Below, piece by piece: positions 10,589-22,394 of a DNA stretch of 64,000 nt (the stretch's first letter is position 1; each line of letters begins with the position of its first letter). Below the pieces are notes generated by a model that was not told the DNA's origin, searched no databases, and saw nothing but the letters and a program-made list of their open reading frames with translations. Location: the NCBI RefSeq assembly GCF_037392515.1, contig NC_090280.1, positions 59,595,504 through 59,659,503 of the forward strand, written 5' to 3'. The stretch comes from Haliotis asinina (taxonomy: Eukaryota > Mollusca > Gastropoda > Lepetellida > Haliotidae). A program made the translations under genes and the position numbers.

Positions 10589-10619
10589 GTAAGGTACTTT
10601 CTTGGATAACGTGTGCTTG

Positions 10620-10745
10620 GTCTAGTTTGTCGTTCTTTAGCCACGAGAGTGGGCGGTCTTGGTTCGATTCCTGGCCACGTCAGTCTAAAATACGTTGAAT
10701 GATGATGCTTGTTGTTACCCTGCCTGGCACTTGGAATATAGTGAA
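10620..10745 (+). repeat. Decayed tRNA-derived SINE
   Basis: GGTTCGATTCC at 10661-10671 is a perfect Pol III B box, and the 50 bases before it resemble a worn tRNA-like head. The downstream part is not clearly alignable to the other copies by eye. Confidence 0.35.
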
Positions 10746-10854
10746 AAAACCAGGATGAGTATATTGTGTCTCAGTTGGGTACCATGTTAAACTGTGGCAT
10801 ACTGTGAAGTAAAGTCATTGTGCAAATAACCTGTGAAGGTCCGGGTTCGAATGG

Positions 10855-11050
10855 CTGCCTCCAGTAAACCGTGCTTGTCGTGCGACTAACAGGATTAGGA
10901 AGTCAGACTAGCTGACTTGGTTGACTCATATCATCGGTTCCCCATTGCGTAGATCGATGCTCATTCTGTTGATCACTGTATTGTCTGGTCCAGACTCGAC
11001 TATTTACAGATCACCGCCATATGGTTCGGGCATTGTTGAGTGCGGCCGTA
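10855..11050 (+). repeat. SINE family B, head partly missing
   Basis: It contains the family B core: CGTGCTTGTCGTGCGACTAAC, GCTGACTTGGTTGAC, GATCGATGCTCAT and TTGTCTGGTCCAGAC, ending GTGCGGCCGTAAAC. The central part that names the strand is diverged. It lies in intron 2 of lectin gene 1. Confidence 0.7.
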
Positions 11051-11148
11051 AACAACAAACAAACGTACACACATTGTGAAAATACTGCGAATTAACAGCA
11101 TGTGCACCTACAGTTAGGCAACGTCCAGTTGGGTAGCCGTCTTGTGTG

Positions 11149-11366
11149 TCTACAGTTACGTAACATCCTTGTGTAGCTACAGTCAGGTAACATCCTTGTG
11201 TATCTACAGTCAGGTAACATCCTTGTGTATCTACAGTCAGGTAACATCCTTGTGTAGCTACAGTCAGGTAACATCCTTGTGTAGCTACAGTCAGGTCACA
11301 TCCTTGTGTAGCTACAGTCAGGTCACATCCTTGTGTAGTTACAGTCAGGTCACATCCTTGTGTACT
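11149..11366. repeat. 27-bp minisatellite in lectin gene 1 intron 2
   Basis: About eight tandem copies of TACAGTCAGGTAACATCCTT followed by GTGTAGC. The first five carry CAGGTAACA, a 5'-splice-site-like string; the last three carry CAGGTCACA instead. The array ends 60 bases before the acceptor of the last lectin exon. Confidence 0.9.
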
Positions 11367-11426
11367 TATGGAGAGTGTGTGATGCCCACGCTTTCTAGTT
11401 CACAATTAAAGGTGTTGAGTTTTCAG

Positions 11427-11641
11427 GGCGCCGGAAGTTCTACATCGGCCTGACAAGAGACGGGAAGGGTGACTTTAAGTGGACGGGTGGGGCCCCTCTC
11501 CGTTACGTCAACTGGGGACCCGACCAGCCATCGGAGAACCCAGGAGACTACTGTGTTGTGACCACTGAGTGGTTGAAGTACAAATGGGACGACCTCTTCT
11601 GTTCGGATAAATGTGGAGTAATCTGTGAAGTCATTTTTTAA
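11427..11641 (+). CDS. C-type lectin gene 1: last CTLD exon
   Basis: The acceptor GAGTTTTCAG precedes the exon and the frame closes with TAA at 11639-11641. The peptide runs FYIGLTRDGKGDFKWTGG, then VNWGPDQPSENPGDYC, then KWDDLFCSDKCGVICE. These are the second half of a CTLD: the WTGG loop, the long-loop QPS site where classical lectins have EPN or QPD, and the WND-like WDD followed by the last two cysteines. The changed QPS makes canonical Ca-dependent sugar specificity uncertain. A split Gly codon joins it to the previous exon. Confidence 0.8.
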
Positions 11642-11705
11642 TCTTTTGCCACACTTGACTTGAGGTTTAATCTAAACAGAACTACACTTGTTTAGAACGT
11701 ACGTT

Positions 11706-12290
11706 CGCAGTGCATTCACTTCCCTTAGTGGTAACCCGATTCGTACTGCATTCACTTCCCTCAGTGGAGACCCCGTTCACACTGTGTTCACACTGCATTC
11801 ACTTCCCTCAGTGGAGACCCAGTTCACACTGTGTTCACACTGCATTCACTTCCCTCAGTGGAGACCTAGTTCACACTGCATTCACTTCCCTCAGTGGAGA
11901 CCCAGTTCACACAGCATTCACTTCCCTCAGTGGTAACCCAGTTCGTACTGCATTCACTTCCCTCAGTGGAGACCCAGTTCACACTGCATTCACTTCCCTT
12001 AGTGGAGACCCCGTTCACACTGCATTCACTTCCCTCAGTGGAGACCCAGTTCACACTGCATTCACTTCCCTCAGTGGAGACCCAGTTCACACAGCATTCA
12101 CTTCCCTCAGTGGTAACCCAGTTCGTACTGCATTCACTTCCCTCAGTGGAGACCCAGTTCACACTGCATTCACTTCCCTTAGTGGAGACCCCGTTCACAC
12201 TGCATTCACTTCCCTCAGTGGAGACCCAGTTCACACTGCATTCACTTCCCTCAGTGGAGACCCCGTTCACAGTGCATTAGTTTCTTTCAT
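11706..12290. repeat. 36-bp minisatellite with 180-bp higher-order unit
   Basis: About sixteen copies of CATTCACTTCCCTCAGTGGA followed by GACCCAGTTCACACTG. Because the period is divisible by three, long open frames appear on both strands, the longest reading 204 residues, but they are repeat by-products. Five consecutive variant units form a 180-bp block that recurs without visible change (the segment from 11881 is repeated from 12061). It starts 65 bases after the lectin gene 1 stop codon and so probably lies in its 3' UTR or flank. Confidence 0.95.
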
Positions 12291-14569
12291 TGAAGACACA
12301 GTTGCTCCTGCATTATCTGTTTGACTCTCCGTTTGCCTCATTTTGAATTACACCCAGACTTACACCCTGCTGAAAAAATAAAAGTAATATTTGCTCTTTC
12401 TTTACTGTTGAGCCCTTATAGTGTTAATGTATACTCGTTCTGTATGAAACAGTTCCTGAATTAATTCAATGTTAACTTAACCCAATCCTATTTCCTTCAT
12501 AAATTTCTCTCAACATATAAGAATCGCAAATATCATTTGTTTTGAAACTACACTTACAATAATGTGTAGAGACGTAATACCTCCCACTAAAGGTTCAGAT
12601 TTCTCGATACAAGGTAAGGTTATAGATCATTTCGTCATCTAATGGTTTAGATGTATTACCTTAATTTCTAGTCACTGATTATATCAGCATTTATTACTTT
12701 AACAAACATTGCAACATTTGATAATAGAGCAATTAATATTACTGTGCCATTGTATGTCCATACACGCAAAGACAAATGAAACCGGATAGCATAATTTTAA
12801 AGTCTTAAAATCACGTTTCTATATACATAGATTTGAATGTTCATTTAACTGAATATGAATCTCATGTTTCATCGTCAGTGTGCTATAAATTGAGCATGTA
12901 TATTACGCTTAACCTTTAGCTCTAGGGGTTGTGAAGAGCGGGTGATTTTAACAATATGGGGCAGCTGAAAGAATATTTGTCGCATTCATACTTGAAAAGA
13001 ACTTTATTATCGAGAAATACCCTGGTACAGGGGTAGGACCAAGGCAAACATGATAATGTAACTTTCCCTGAATTTACCTGAATTACTCGAGTGGAAGTGG
13101 AATGCGCTTCATGTTAGGAGCATGTATAAATCGGTTGATTAGAGCAAATATGTTTCAATATTATTTTGTCCGATATCTCAATTTGAATTCGTATGCTTGC
13201 ACTGCAAGTTAAGAAAGCGACTACTAGAAATCAACAGTTTTGAAAACAAAATAACGGAAAGCCTTCGTCGTATACAAATTACAAATCGTATTTCTATGTT
13301 AAGATATATTGACAATGTCGGGGTCACAGGTAACTTTTCTTACCTGTGGGGCACTATCCACGTTAAAGGAGTCTTCTATCGATACTTTGATGCACAATGC
13401 ACAAAATGTTACCTGTACAGGAGGGGTTGCCGCTGCCCCCTGCCCCCTGGGCTACCTACAGCCCTGCACTTACTCCAGCGTTTTGCAGAATGTAACAAGT
13501 CATAATTTCAAGTGTTATGGTCGATTATCTTTTACACTAACCCACATAATACCTGTGTGGCAGCAGCGTCACGCATACGAAAAACAAACATAGGCGTGCT
13601 TTCCCTCCAACCACAGGCAAACTGTAGCGTAAGTGCGTTCCTCAGCATAGAGAAAATGACCAGTCTTCTTACAAGCAAGCGAAGCGAGCAAAGGTTGGCA
13701 CCGTACTTTCCTGGCTTCGGTTTGAAAAATATTTTTCATGTCAAAATAAGATATTGCCACAATCCAAAGTATACACCCATTTCTTCACTGGGTTGTGCTC
13801 TCACATTTCCAACCCCATGTTGAACAATTACTCACGTGAAATATTTTTTATTCAACATTTTAAGCGCAACTCGTGGTATATCAAACCGTTCTTCGCCTTC
13901 ATTCCCCTTTCAGCTTCCGGTTCATCCGGAGTGAAGGAACAAGATGGTATTATTCCAAATGGACTACTTACAGTTACCTCCCCTGCTTCATTCGCCCATT
14001 ACGCCAGGAGTGTTTTTAAGAATTTGTAGAATAAGAATTGATAAGAGCAAAGTTTACCGGACTTTCTCACGTTACACAATATAAAGCCTGGGGAAGGTTT
14101 GGAGAACTTCACATTCTACAAGCGTATCATTGATTATTTTCAGTTAAATACGACGGGAGAAAATTAAGATTCGGGAAATCTAACCTCTGCTTTCTAATCG
14201 GTGCAAAGGTCGCCGGATGTCATGTCATACACCCGGGTTGTCTTCTAAAGCTCTCGTTATTGCATATTAACAGTGCATATTGAGATATTCGTCTAGCAAA
14301 CCCAAATTTAACAGAAATCGGTATTTACAATTATTAATTATAATCATAACATTGCTGATGTAGTTTGCAGAAACGATTCAGTTCACGTCTACTTTCTGGT
14401 AGCACCGGTATGTTATGATGTTTTACTTTACTTTGAAAATGAACTTAATGTTAATATTAAGTAGCATTGAAATGTGCTAGACTATTTTAAGGTGAAGTAT
14501 TTTGTCAGGAAAATGGCCTCGTCGTATACATAGACATGAGTACAATGTAAGAGATGTTGAGGGCTTGAG
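12291..14569. other. Unassigned AT-rich region
   Basis: I see no supported gene. An AATAAA at about 12376, in ATAAAAGTAATA context, could be the polyadenylation signal of lectin gene 1. Short open frames between 13.2 and 14.0 kb have no recognisable domain and no convincing splice context. Confidence 0.5.
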
Positions 14570-14760
14570 TTCTGATTTTACATGACAATGCTTCGTCACA
14601 CACCTGTCGATTGGCAAAGTCTGCAGTACATCAATGTGGCTTCGAAGAACTTCCTCATCCATCATATACACCTGACCTAGCCCCAAGCGACTTTCACCAT
14701 TTCAAAACCTGAAGGAACAAGTGGAAAACGCTATGCCGGTAGTGACGATTTCAAATCTAA
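14570..14760 (+). mobile_element. Mariner transposase fragment
   Basis: Translation gives HDNASSHTCRLAKSAV, then GFEELPHPSYTPDLAPSDFH, then after one stop and a small shift GKRYAGSDDFKSN. This is the C-terminal catalytic part of a mariner transposase, with the second Asp in HDNA and the third in PDLAPSD, from the DDE/D cut-and-paste family. Only about 60 codons survive; no terminal repeats are visible. One in-frame stop follows the FKT sequence. Confidence 0.8.
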
Positions 14761-15818
14761 TGTACTCGTACGCTAGTACGCTTCACGGACCTGTTGCTTT
14801 CAAACTAGTTGATCTATTTGAGTAAAATAGCTGGAAATGCTGATGAAGAACACTGTCCAAGAACACTCCTAAGATTAGTTGGTGTCACCAGTCTGAAAGT
14901 TATGTAATCTTAGATTTTTTTTACCAGTCCTTGCACTTGCCCGTCGTCCTCTGGACATGAGGCAACATCGCATACGATTGCATCCCACAGTCCCTGAACA
15001 ATATCATTTGTCTTTCCACTCAGCTCCTGTCGTAATACCCGTGAATTTCTGGGTTAGATTTGGTCTTCGGTAACCCGTGCTTGACGTGAGAGGCTAACAT
15101 TGTCGATGAAATGTTAGGCTACATAAAAAATCAAATGTTTCTCAGGCATATTTTTTTCTCGCAAAAGTGACGAGGGTGGTAGGACTTGATTGAAAAAACG
15201 TGACGAGGGAGAAACACATTTCTATTTTTATTTTCTCTCGGGAATACATCTTGGGAAGTTTAGCGTGAGTTCATCAGTTGCAGATTCAGTCGAACTCGTT
15301 CTTACAGACTCTCATTCTTATAGTGAACATTTGGATGATCAGGACGCGGCCAAGTCAAAATTATTTTTTTGAAATGACAATAAACAATTGCTACGCACTC
15401 AAATAAACGTGACGCGTCGATGCCCGAGAAACATTTCACTTTTTTATTTAGCCTTATGAATGTGAACAACATTTGCCCGTGGATAATAAAGTCTTATCTT
15501 GTCACATCGCATCTCACAGGCAGCGCAGCTTATTCGGGTAATAATATTTTCGCCCTTAGAGCATGCACAAGAGCGCGCAAACAGGCGCTTTATAGACGAC
15601 CAATATCATCATGTTTAGCAGAATAAGGTGAAAATACAGCAGGTAGGGTTCGAATGATCCTGTCTTGTCCCCACTACACGCATCCCAGACAGCGAATGGG
15701 TATTGCGCTGGAAAGTCAAACCCATCACGAACTCCCCGTAGAATATGAAGACTCCACAGGCGCCCACCGCGGGTCCGAAAATCGATAAACTAAGTCACGG
15801 TTTACTATCCAACCCCTT
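14761..15818. other. Unassigned region
   Basis: There is no supported gene. A short stretch at about 15069-15100 (GTAACCCGTGCTTGACGTGA) resembles the middle of SINE family B. Short open frames at 15.2-15.6 kb are unremarkable. Confidence 0.5.
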
Positions 15819-15819
15819 A

Positions 15820-16545
15820 TAGTCCAGCGGATAGTGGTATAATTATGCATTTTCATGTTACAAGCATGAAAATTGGCAGATATCTTGCTTATACTACAAA
15901 AATAAGATACAGATAGGGAGGCATTGAAAATTTAAGATGGCCGCCATTTTTCAAGATGGCCGCCATTTTCCATTCAGAATTACACCATCAGACACTTAGA
16001 TTCAATGTAAATTCCACAATTTTCATCCAGTATGCACGAATTAGGCCACATATGATGCTTGCACTATAAAAATAATACGCAGATGGGGAGGCATTGAAAA
16101 TTCAAGATGGCCGCCACTTTTCAAGATGGCTGCCTTTCTTACTCAAAAGTACACCGTCAGAGCCTTTGATTCAATGTAAATTCCACAATTTTCCTACAAT
16201 ATGCATGGAATTTGGCAGTTATAATGTTTGTATTGTAAAGATAATATACAGAAAGGGAGACTTTGAAATTTCATGATGGCCACCATTTTTCAACATGGCC
16301 GTCATTTTCCATTCAGAATTACACTGTGAGAGACTTAGATTCAATGTAAATTCCACAATTTTCATACGATATGCATGGGATTTGGCAGTTTGTACTATAA
16401 AGATAATATACAGAGAGGGAGGCATTGAATATTCGAAATTGCCACCATTTTTCACTCAAAATCACACCGTCAACGATTTAGTAAATGTAAATGCCACAAT
16501 TTTCTAACAGTATGTTTGGAATTTGGCAGATACATGTATGTTGCC
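15820..16545. repeat. Left terminal repeat and four ~165-bp subterminal tandem units
   Basis: After the terminal inverted repeat come four imperfect tandem units starting near 15911, 16082, 16251 and 16413. Each has a GGGAGGC-like start, one or two AAGATGGCCGCCATTTT-like strings, then GATTCAATGTAAATTCCACA. The AAGATGGCCGCC string matches the YY1 core and also looks like a Kozak start. Only one partial unit, inverted, is present at the right end. Confidence 0.85.
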
Positions 16546-16692
16546 CGTAGCATTCCATATATATCGGAACATTGAAAACCTGAATATGATACCATTTTCC
16601 TTGATATCAGGAGTAAATCTAATCCAGATTTCCATGAATAATGCTCGTCTGGGATTTCTTCGCTTACCTACTCAGAGCAACATATGACCACA

Positions 16693-18861
16693 TTATTGGG
16701 CACAGTCTCCACCACAAAGACACAGTGCAGTGCACTTTAGGGCAGCCTTGAGGCACTTGCATCTCCCACAACATGCTTTGGTGCATCGACACTTCAACAG
16801 TTCTTGACAGGTCTTTGACACATCTGGTATTGTTGACCATAAGGGCTCCCACATGTTCGATGCATTGCGTTGCCAACCCCATATGGATGGATCAGGTAGA
16901 TCAGGACAACGGATGGCTGACTGTCCCCATATATATGCTCCCTGATAAACTGCTCTCTTAACATGTTCTTTGAAAGCTGCAGATGTTGGAGGTATATTTT
17001 CTATTGCTCTACCTTTCGAAGAGAACATGTACTTTCTTGCTTCATTCAGATGTACATGGTCACTGGTTCTATCATACATCAATATTGTGAAACGTTCAAG
17101 TGTGCTGATCAAAGAATCTGTAACTTGATCAGGATGCTTGGACAGAAATTCAAATGCTTCAGTTGCTTCCTCTAAATGAAACCAGACTTGCCAAGCTTTC
17201 TTTTTACCACATCCACTGAAGGAAGATACAGTATCACATCCCGTGAAACTGTGGAAGAGAGGGAGACAGAGTGATTTCCTTGGACCCAGTGAAACAGCTT
17301 TTTCATGTGCAGGTATGTAATGAAACTGTTTTCCTGTACCAAAGGCAAGCCATACTTCTGAGATATCAAGAACTGCTGCTGATGAAATGGCCAACACCAC
17401 AACATCTGTGTCCACTGTTCTTATCATAAATCGCATGAATCCTCTCTTGTTGGCTTCTGACAAGTGCAGTATCATCCTGGTATCTGCTTCTTCATGGCTG
17501 CATGGTGAGATATCTGAAACATCATATGGCTTATTTGAGAGAGCTGTTTCATTCACAGTACTGATGATCAGTTTGTCAGTATTGGTTTTCATGGCTTCTT
17601 TTCCTAGAAACTGGAACAATTCTGTTTTGTTGTTGTCACTTCTAAGAAACTCTTTCCAGTTGTGAGGAATGAAGGAATGTGGTTCAACTCGCCTTCTCTG
17701 TCCATGGCCTCTCCTGTTTCTTGCACTCGCCTTTAGACTGTCTGTCTTGTACACGTCCCAGACAATATCAAGTCTTGTGTTTTCCAGCTGGTTTTCCAGA
17801 TACTTGTTAAACACTCCCTCACTGAAAGATGAAAATGTTTTATGTTCTCCAGGTTTCATCATATTCACAACTGCTGCTCCATCTAGTATTGTGACCTCAA
17901 CTTCTGGTCTCTTCACGGCGGGACAGGAAACATCTTCCAGACACTGAAGAAGCGGTGATTTAGTGGATGGTTGAAGCATACCAAGATGTGAGAGTGATGG
18001 TGGACAAGTTTGATTCTCATGCTTGAAAAACTCGTCTAAATTGCCTTCTCTAGTTTGACAGGATATGTAAAGGCGAGAGAACAGACTACAGTCATTCTTT
18101 AGGCTGACAACCTGCATCTTTGAAGATGACTGTGATTTTGTTTGAGGTGATGACAAAAGCGTCAGTTTGTTTTTCTTGATAGGTTCTGAAAGTGCAATAC
18201 CTTTGATGAACCGTTCCTCGACAAAGTCTTCGTATTGATCTTTCCCAAGGCGTTCAATTCTATTCAAAGTTTCTACAACATCTGATGGTGCAATGTCCCT
18301 TGTTGATATTACAAGAAGATCATGTCCATGCTCAAGAAAAGGACTTCCAAACTCTCTGATTACATTCGTAAGAGCAATAACATCTTTGTAAAATGATTCT
18401 TGTATTCCCTTATTCTGTTCGTGGTGTGAAACAGAATAAATACTTTGAACATTCAAAGAGGCATCAAATTCTTCAAGAATTCTGTTCACTTCTGGACCAC
18501 CAACTGTCCATCTTCTCAAGGCAGATTCATTCTCCGTAAGACCGATGGCACCTCCGTCACCTTTTATGTTTGCATTATTTTGTTCATGAGCATGATCCAC
18601 TGGAATTGCAGAATAAACCCTTTCTGTCTTGTGAACAACAAAATTCCCTTTCTTGAACTCTTCAGTGGTGTTTGGATGAACATGACTGAGACTCTTTAGG
18701 TCTTGAATATGCACTGGCATCCATCTTGCATAGTTTGTATGGTTAAAAGCAAACATCCACGGTGTCATGACTTCTAGAAGGCTGATATATTCGCAGAAGT
18801 TTCCGCTTCTTAAGCATCCAACAAAGGACAAGAGCAACAGTTCCAAGTTTAGAACCATCAA
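16693..18861 (-). pseudogene. XPG/FEN-like nuclease and cysteine-cluster part of the transposon protein
   Basis: A 722-codon open frame, the C-terminal part of the transposon protein. The first 130 residues contain the HTNYARWMPVHI and IPVDHAHEQNN blocks of this family. Around residues 455-463 is SHEEADTRM and at 483-490 VDTDVVVL, which look like the acidic metal-binding strands of a PIN/XPG fold. TGCD at 540-543 followed by GCGKKKAW resembles the helix-hairpin-helix (GCDY...GIGPKxA) of FEN1/XPG nucleases. The last 35 residues hold ten cysteines in the pattern CxC-x3-CC-x2-CxC-x6-C-x3-CxC-x3-C, probably zinc binding. The upstream part of the coding sequence lies in another frame, so a frameshift near 18880 separates this from the rest. 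The role in transposition is inferred. Confidence 0.65.
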
Positions 18862-19458
18862 CCAGAAGTGGAATGTTGGAGATATCTTCGATGTAGTGTT
18901 GATCCAGTCTTCAAATGGTGCTGAAGATTTCCATGAGCCTCAAGAAGAAGATGATAAAGTGCACAAGCAGTGACTTCATGTGCTCGTCTAGTCCTTCTGA
19001 CATGTGATCCCTGAAGGAACGAATCAGCTTTGCCAGAAGATGCAATCTGGGCTTCAACTATCATATCTGTCCACCCACTGTCCATGAGCCAGTTTCCCAA
19101 CACTTTGAGAAATGCCATCTCTATATGCAATCCTCCCATCATTATTATCATTTTGTCCTCACCATGTGTTGCTGGATACTGCCACTGTATCTGTTTCATT
19201 GTGGCATACAATGGTTGGTCTGCAGCTATGACTGGAGTTTGTCCAGGATTGAGGAAAGATGTTGCCTGTGCAATCACATCCATGCCATGTTTCAACATTG
19301 CAGCAGAGTCCGCATTTTCTGTGAAAAGTGGAAGGAGACATGAAATGGACTTGATGATCTGATCTGAATGTTGCTTCTTTGCATGGTAAACAGCCCAGGA
19401 AACATCAGGGTGATCAGCTTGCCGTTCTTTAATCAATGTGTCCACATGTGTTAACCAC
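18858..19458 (-). pseudogene. Middle exon part of the transposon protein
   Basis: This exon begins after the acceptor TTTGTTTTCAG (minus strand; first exon base 19458) and reads WLTHVDTLIKERQ, then IAADQPLYATMKQIQW, GEDKMIIMMGGLHIEMAFL, WTDMIVEAQIAS and HVRRTRRAHEVTACALY. These blocks are conserved across this protein family in molluscs, cnidarians and fish. The ADQP and GGLHIE blocks probably belong to the catalytic fold, but no function is established to my knowledge. After about residue 180 the homology continues in a different frame, so a single-base indel near 18880 is likely. Confidence 0.6.
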
Positions 19459-19744
19459 CTGAAAACAAACGAAATAACCTTTGAATAATTTTTCGATGTT
19501 CAATTATCGTGCATGCTTTGTGTGGATATGTATGTACAATATGTAAAGGTGAAAGTTTGATCAATGTCACAGACTTTATAGTGACATGTTAAAAAGGAAG
19601 CAACTTTTCTCCTACTTGTATCTACTATCAGTAGATCAGTGTAAGTGAGTATTTGTACAATATTTACAACATTAAAAGGTTGAAGACTCTTATTTTAATT
19701 GAAACAATTGAGGATTTTTTTCTGGAAGAAATTAAATTCACTTA

Positions 19745-20060
19745 CTCATTTTCTTGATGCATGAAGTCATCAAGTTTCACAATTGTAGAAGCATGATAGC
19801 CTGGTGTCTTTGGACAGGATGAAACATCTTTCTTCAGGATAAAATCAGGCAGCTCTCTCACAGACTTTGACTGTGGTTTGGAGGTTGCATCTTTTAAAGG
19901 TCCCGTTCTGTCAGCCCCTTGATTGTCTTTATTTGGATGCTGAAAGATGGATATGCCTGTACCATGAAAGGACCCTTGTGCAGTTGTTGAGCTTGGGTTG
20001 TGATCAATGTTGTCTATTGCTGATGTTGTAAAGAGGTTAAATTTGAGGTTTGAAGGACAG
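19745..20060 (-). pseudogene. IDNIDHNPSSTT exon of the transposon protein
   Basis: The minus-strand peptide runs VCPSNLKFNLFTTSAIDNID, then HNPSSTTAQGSFHGTGISIF, ending DDFMHQENE at the donor GTAAGT (intron 19459-19744). The family has this block just before the ADQP region. It is frameshifted relative to the exon part upstream near 20050. The intron has GT-AG ends and joins this exon in frame to the WLTHVD exon, which supports one spliced gene. Confidence 0.55.
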
Positions 20061-20661
20061 ACTTGTTCCTCAGTGTATCTTTGACCTCTGTGGAAACCTC
20101 CAAAACTCTGTCATATGATACAGACATTCCAAAGTTATACATGAAGTCAATCAAGTCTCTTTTCCGTGTCTTGGCATGAAGTGTCATTCCAATATACAAG
20201 GGAAGTGGTGTCTCTCGCTCCTTGTTGTGCCGAAGGGATGTAGTTCCTTCCTTTGCACGTTTACTACAGTCGTAAACAAGTAGCTGAGAAAGTGATAAGG
20301 CAGTTTGTTTCCTAGCAGTTGTCTGTGAATTAGTTGTTCCTTCCAGAATCATTTCAACAAGAGAAAGTAGAGAGTGTGGAATAGACTGTTTCTGGCAGTT
20401 TACATCAAACGCTCCTGAAAAAGGTTTGTGTGTCATTGACAAAATGTCCTTTCTAACTAGTTGAGCTGCTTTACAGAGTATCTGACCATTATCATCAAAG
20501 TCCTGATAATGAAAGGTTTTCAGAGCTTCCCCTACATGTTCTGTGAAGACCAAAAGTGTTTCTCTTCCACTTGAGTGAGCTTGGAGATCTTGAAACTCAT
20601 CTAGGATCTTGTTCTTCAGTCTTGTGCTGTGAATGTCATATTTCAGGCCATGATGTTGCAA
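20014..20661 (-). pseudogene. N-terminal middle part of the transposon protein
   Basis: A 215-codon frame containing YDIHSTRLKNKILDEFQDLQ, GRETLLVFTEHVGEALK, and later HNKERETPLPLYIGMTLHAK and RDLIDFMYNFGMSVSYDRV. All of these align with the recurrent family segment between the zinc-rich start and the HNPSSTT block. The continuation upstream is in other frames: a piece at 20697-20888 carries LKERLAFAQLNSML, which belongs just before this part. Two small indels separate it from the first fragment. Confidence 0.55.
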
Positions 20662-20790
20662 ATAGCTTGAGTACTCTTTAGACAGTGTTGACAGTTTCAG
20701 TACAGGAAGATTTTCTTGTCGACATTCATCAACATACTGTTAAGTTGAGCGAAAGCTAGACGTTCCTTAAGTGTTTGGGAATGACAGATA

Positions 20791-21534
20791 TCATCGGACT
20801 GTGTACCTTCTTCTTCTTCTTCTCCTTCTACCTTTTTGAGCTGCTTTTCTGTATAAATTGGAAAGACATACAGGGTGATATTTTGCATCCTGTGCCATCA
20901 AATCTGATGTACTGAGCTTAGCTAACAGCTGACTATCTTGCAACTTCAAAGCACATTCGCATACACGTTTGTCCAGTTGAAATGTTGATACACATCTTAA
21001 TTCTGAAGGCTGTCCTGACTGCTCACAAACAAAGCAAAGGTTGCTGGTATCTGAGGTTTTGATCCTGTCATAAGATGCACTTCTTCCGGCTTTACTCTCA
21101 CTGGGTTGTGATGGGTACAGGCAGTCACCACAGTCAATAGTTGAAGTTTCAAGTTCTTTTGATAGTCGTCTTTTCCTTGCCCTCTGCAGCATGTTTTTGT
21201 TGAATTTGAGACCACATGACTTGTGCCAGCATGCTCTATGAGATTCAAAAGTGGTGAAAATATTCGGAACACCCGCAAAACAACTCAAATTTATGTCCAT
21301 AGGCAGCTGTTCAAGTTCAGAAAAGGCTTCTAAATTACTAGCCATTGTGGCGTAACCATTTCCTGATTTGTTCTTAGCATTGGCAGGGCAGACAACAGGA
21401 TCCTTTGTGTATTTCTGGCACAATACACACAAACTCCAATCCATCTTCGAAGCATCTGTGGACTGTGTGTAACTAGTCATCATCCGTGGAATCTGGACAA
21501 CAATAAAGCTCTTATTTTCTGGAGAAGTGACCAA
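20791..21534 (-). pseudogene. Zinc-rich N-terminus of the transposon protein
   Basis: The frame probably begins after an acceptor (minus strand TTATTGTTGTCCAG at about 21496). It shows DWSLCVLCQKYTKDPVVCP, then ACWHKSCGLKFNKNML, then LCFVCEQSG, VCECALKLQDSQLLAKLSTS and DAKYHPVCLSNLYRKA. The paired CxxC and HxxxC motifs suggest two zinc-binding modules at the start of the protein. The homology leaves this frame in a GAAGAA-rich stretch near 20820, a likely slippage point. Confidence 0.55.
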
Positions 21535-22394
21535 AATAAGAGTATTTCATGACATGATGCTATGATCTTTCTATTTGAAAATGTCCTTATCAATACCTAA
21601 ATCATGATTGGTACCTTGAGAATTGGAATAACTTGTGAACATGCTCTATTTATGTTGATAAGAGAAATATTACAGTCATTAGTTACTATCATGGGCATAA
21701 TTTGAACACCCAGATCATTTTGAAATCTGAAGCTAATTTTTTTCATATAACAGAGACATTATTTTGTTATCAAACCATAACAAACTTCACAAAACAAACC
21801 ACAGATGGCTTTTACTTAATAGGCAGTGAAATGCCATCAAAACTGTAATTCAACAAACTTTTCAACAGTCCCCACCATCTAAAGAAATAAGATTAGTGGA
21901 AGGGAAGTATTATTACATGTAAATTCTACAAAACCTTTGATACCAATATTATTGAAATACCAAGTAATCTGAACAATGTAAATTGGGCAGTTTTTAGTTT
22001 TAGACAATTCTGAAATTATACACCCATGAAGGAGATATATATTATTTGTCTTGTCCATTATTTCATGTCCCTGCAACTTGTCAGTTATGAAGCCCCTAGG
22101 TGCCCCTTGCTCAAAAAAACCACGGTAAAATGAGTTTTACTCACCATTCATGTCTCTTCAGCAACAATGAACATTCTTCCTGCCACTTGTGCAAAATCAA
22201 TGCAAAATCCTCCAATTAAATTTGTATATTTGTCTGATTACATCATCTTAACCTTGACTGATGACATAACATCAAAGTCATAACAAAGGGGAGATCACTC
22301 TCATTCAACCTTATTTCTAGTACTTTCCACACAACAGATAACACTGACTCAATATTTCACAATATTTTTTGGAAGTTGATACAAAAAAAATAAA
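21535..22394. other. Non-coding part of the transposon upstream of its gene
   Basis: AT-rich, with no domain visible in any frame. It should contain the promoter and perhaps a 5' non-coding exon of the minus-strand transposon gene. I see no clear TATA box. Confidence 0.4.

Noticed and set aside
11710-12324. 204-codon open frame after lectin gene 1
   Set aside because: It is produced by the 36-bp repeat, which is divisible by three; similar frames are open on both strands.
13197-14029. Possible cysteine-containing host gene
   Set aside because: Overlapping short frames with no domain, no consistent splice pattern and no start context.
16664-19362. Plus-strand frames opposite the XPG transposon gene
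   Set aside because: Shadows of the minus-strand coding sequence with no domain of their own.
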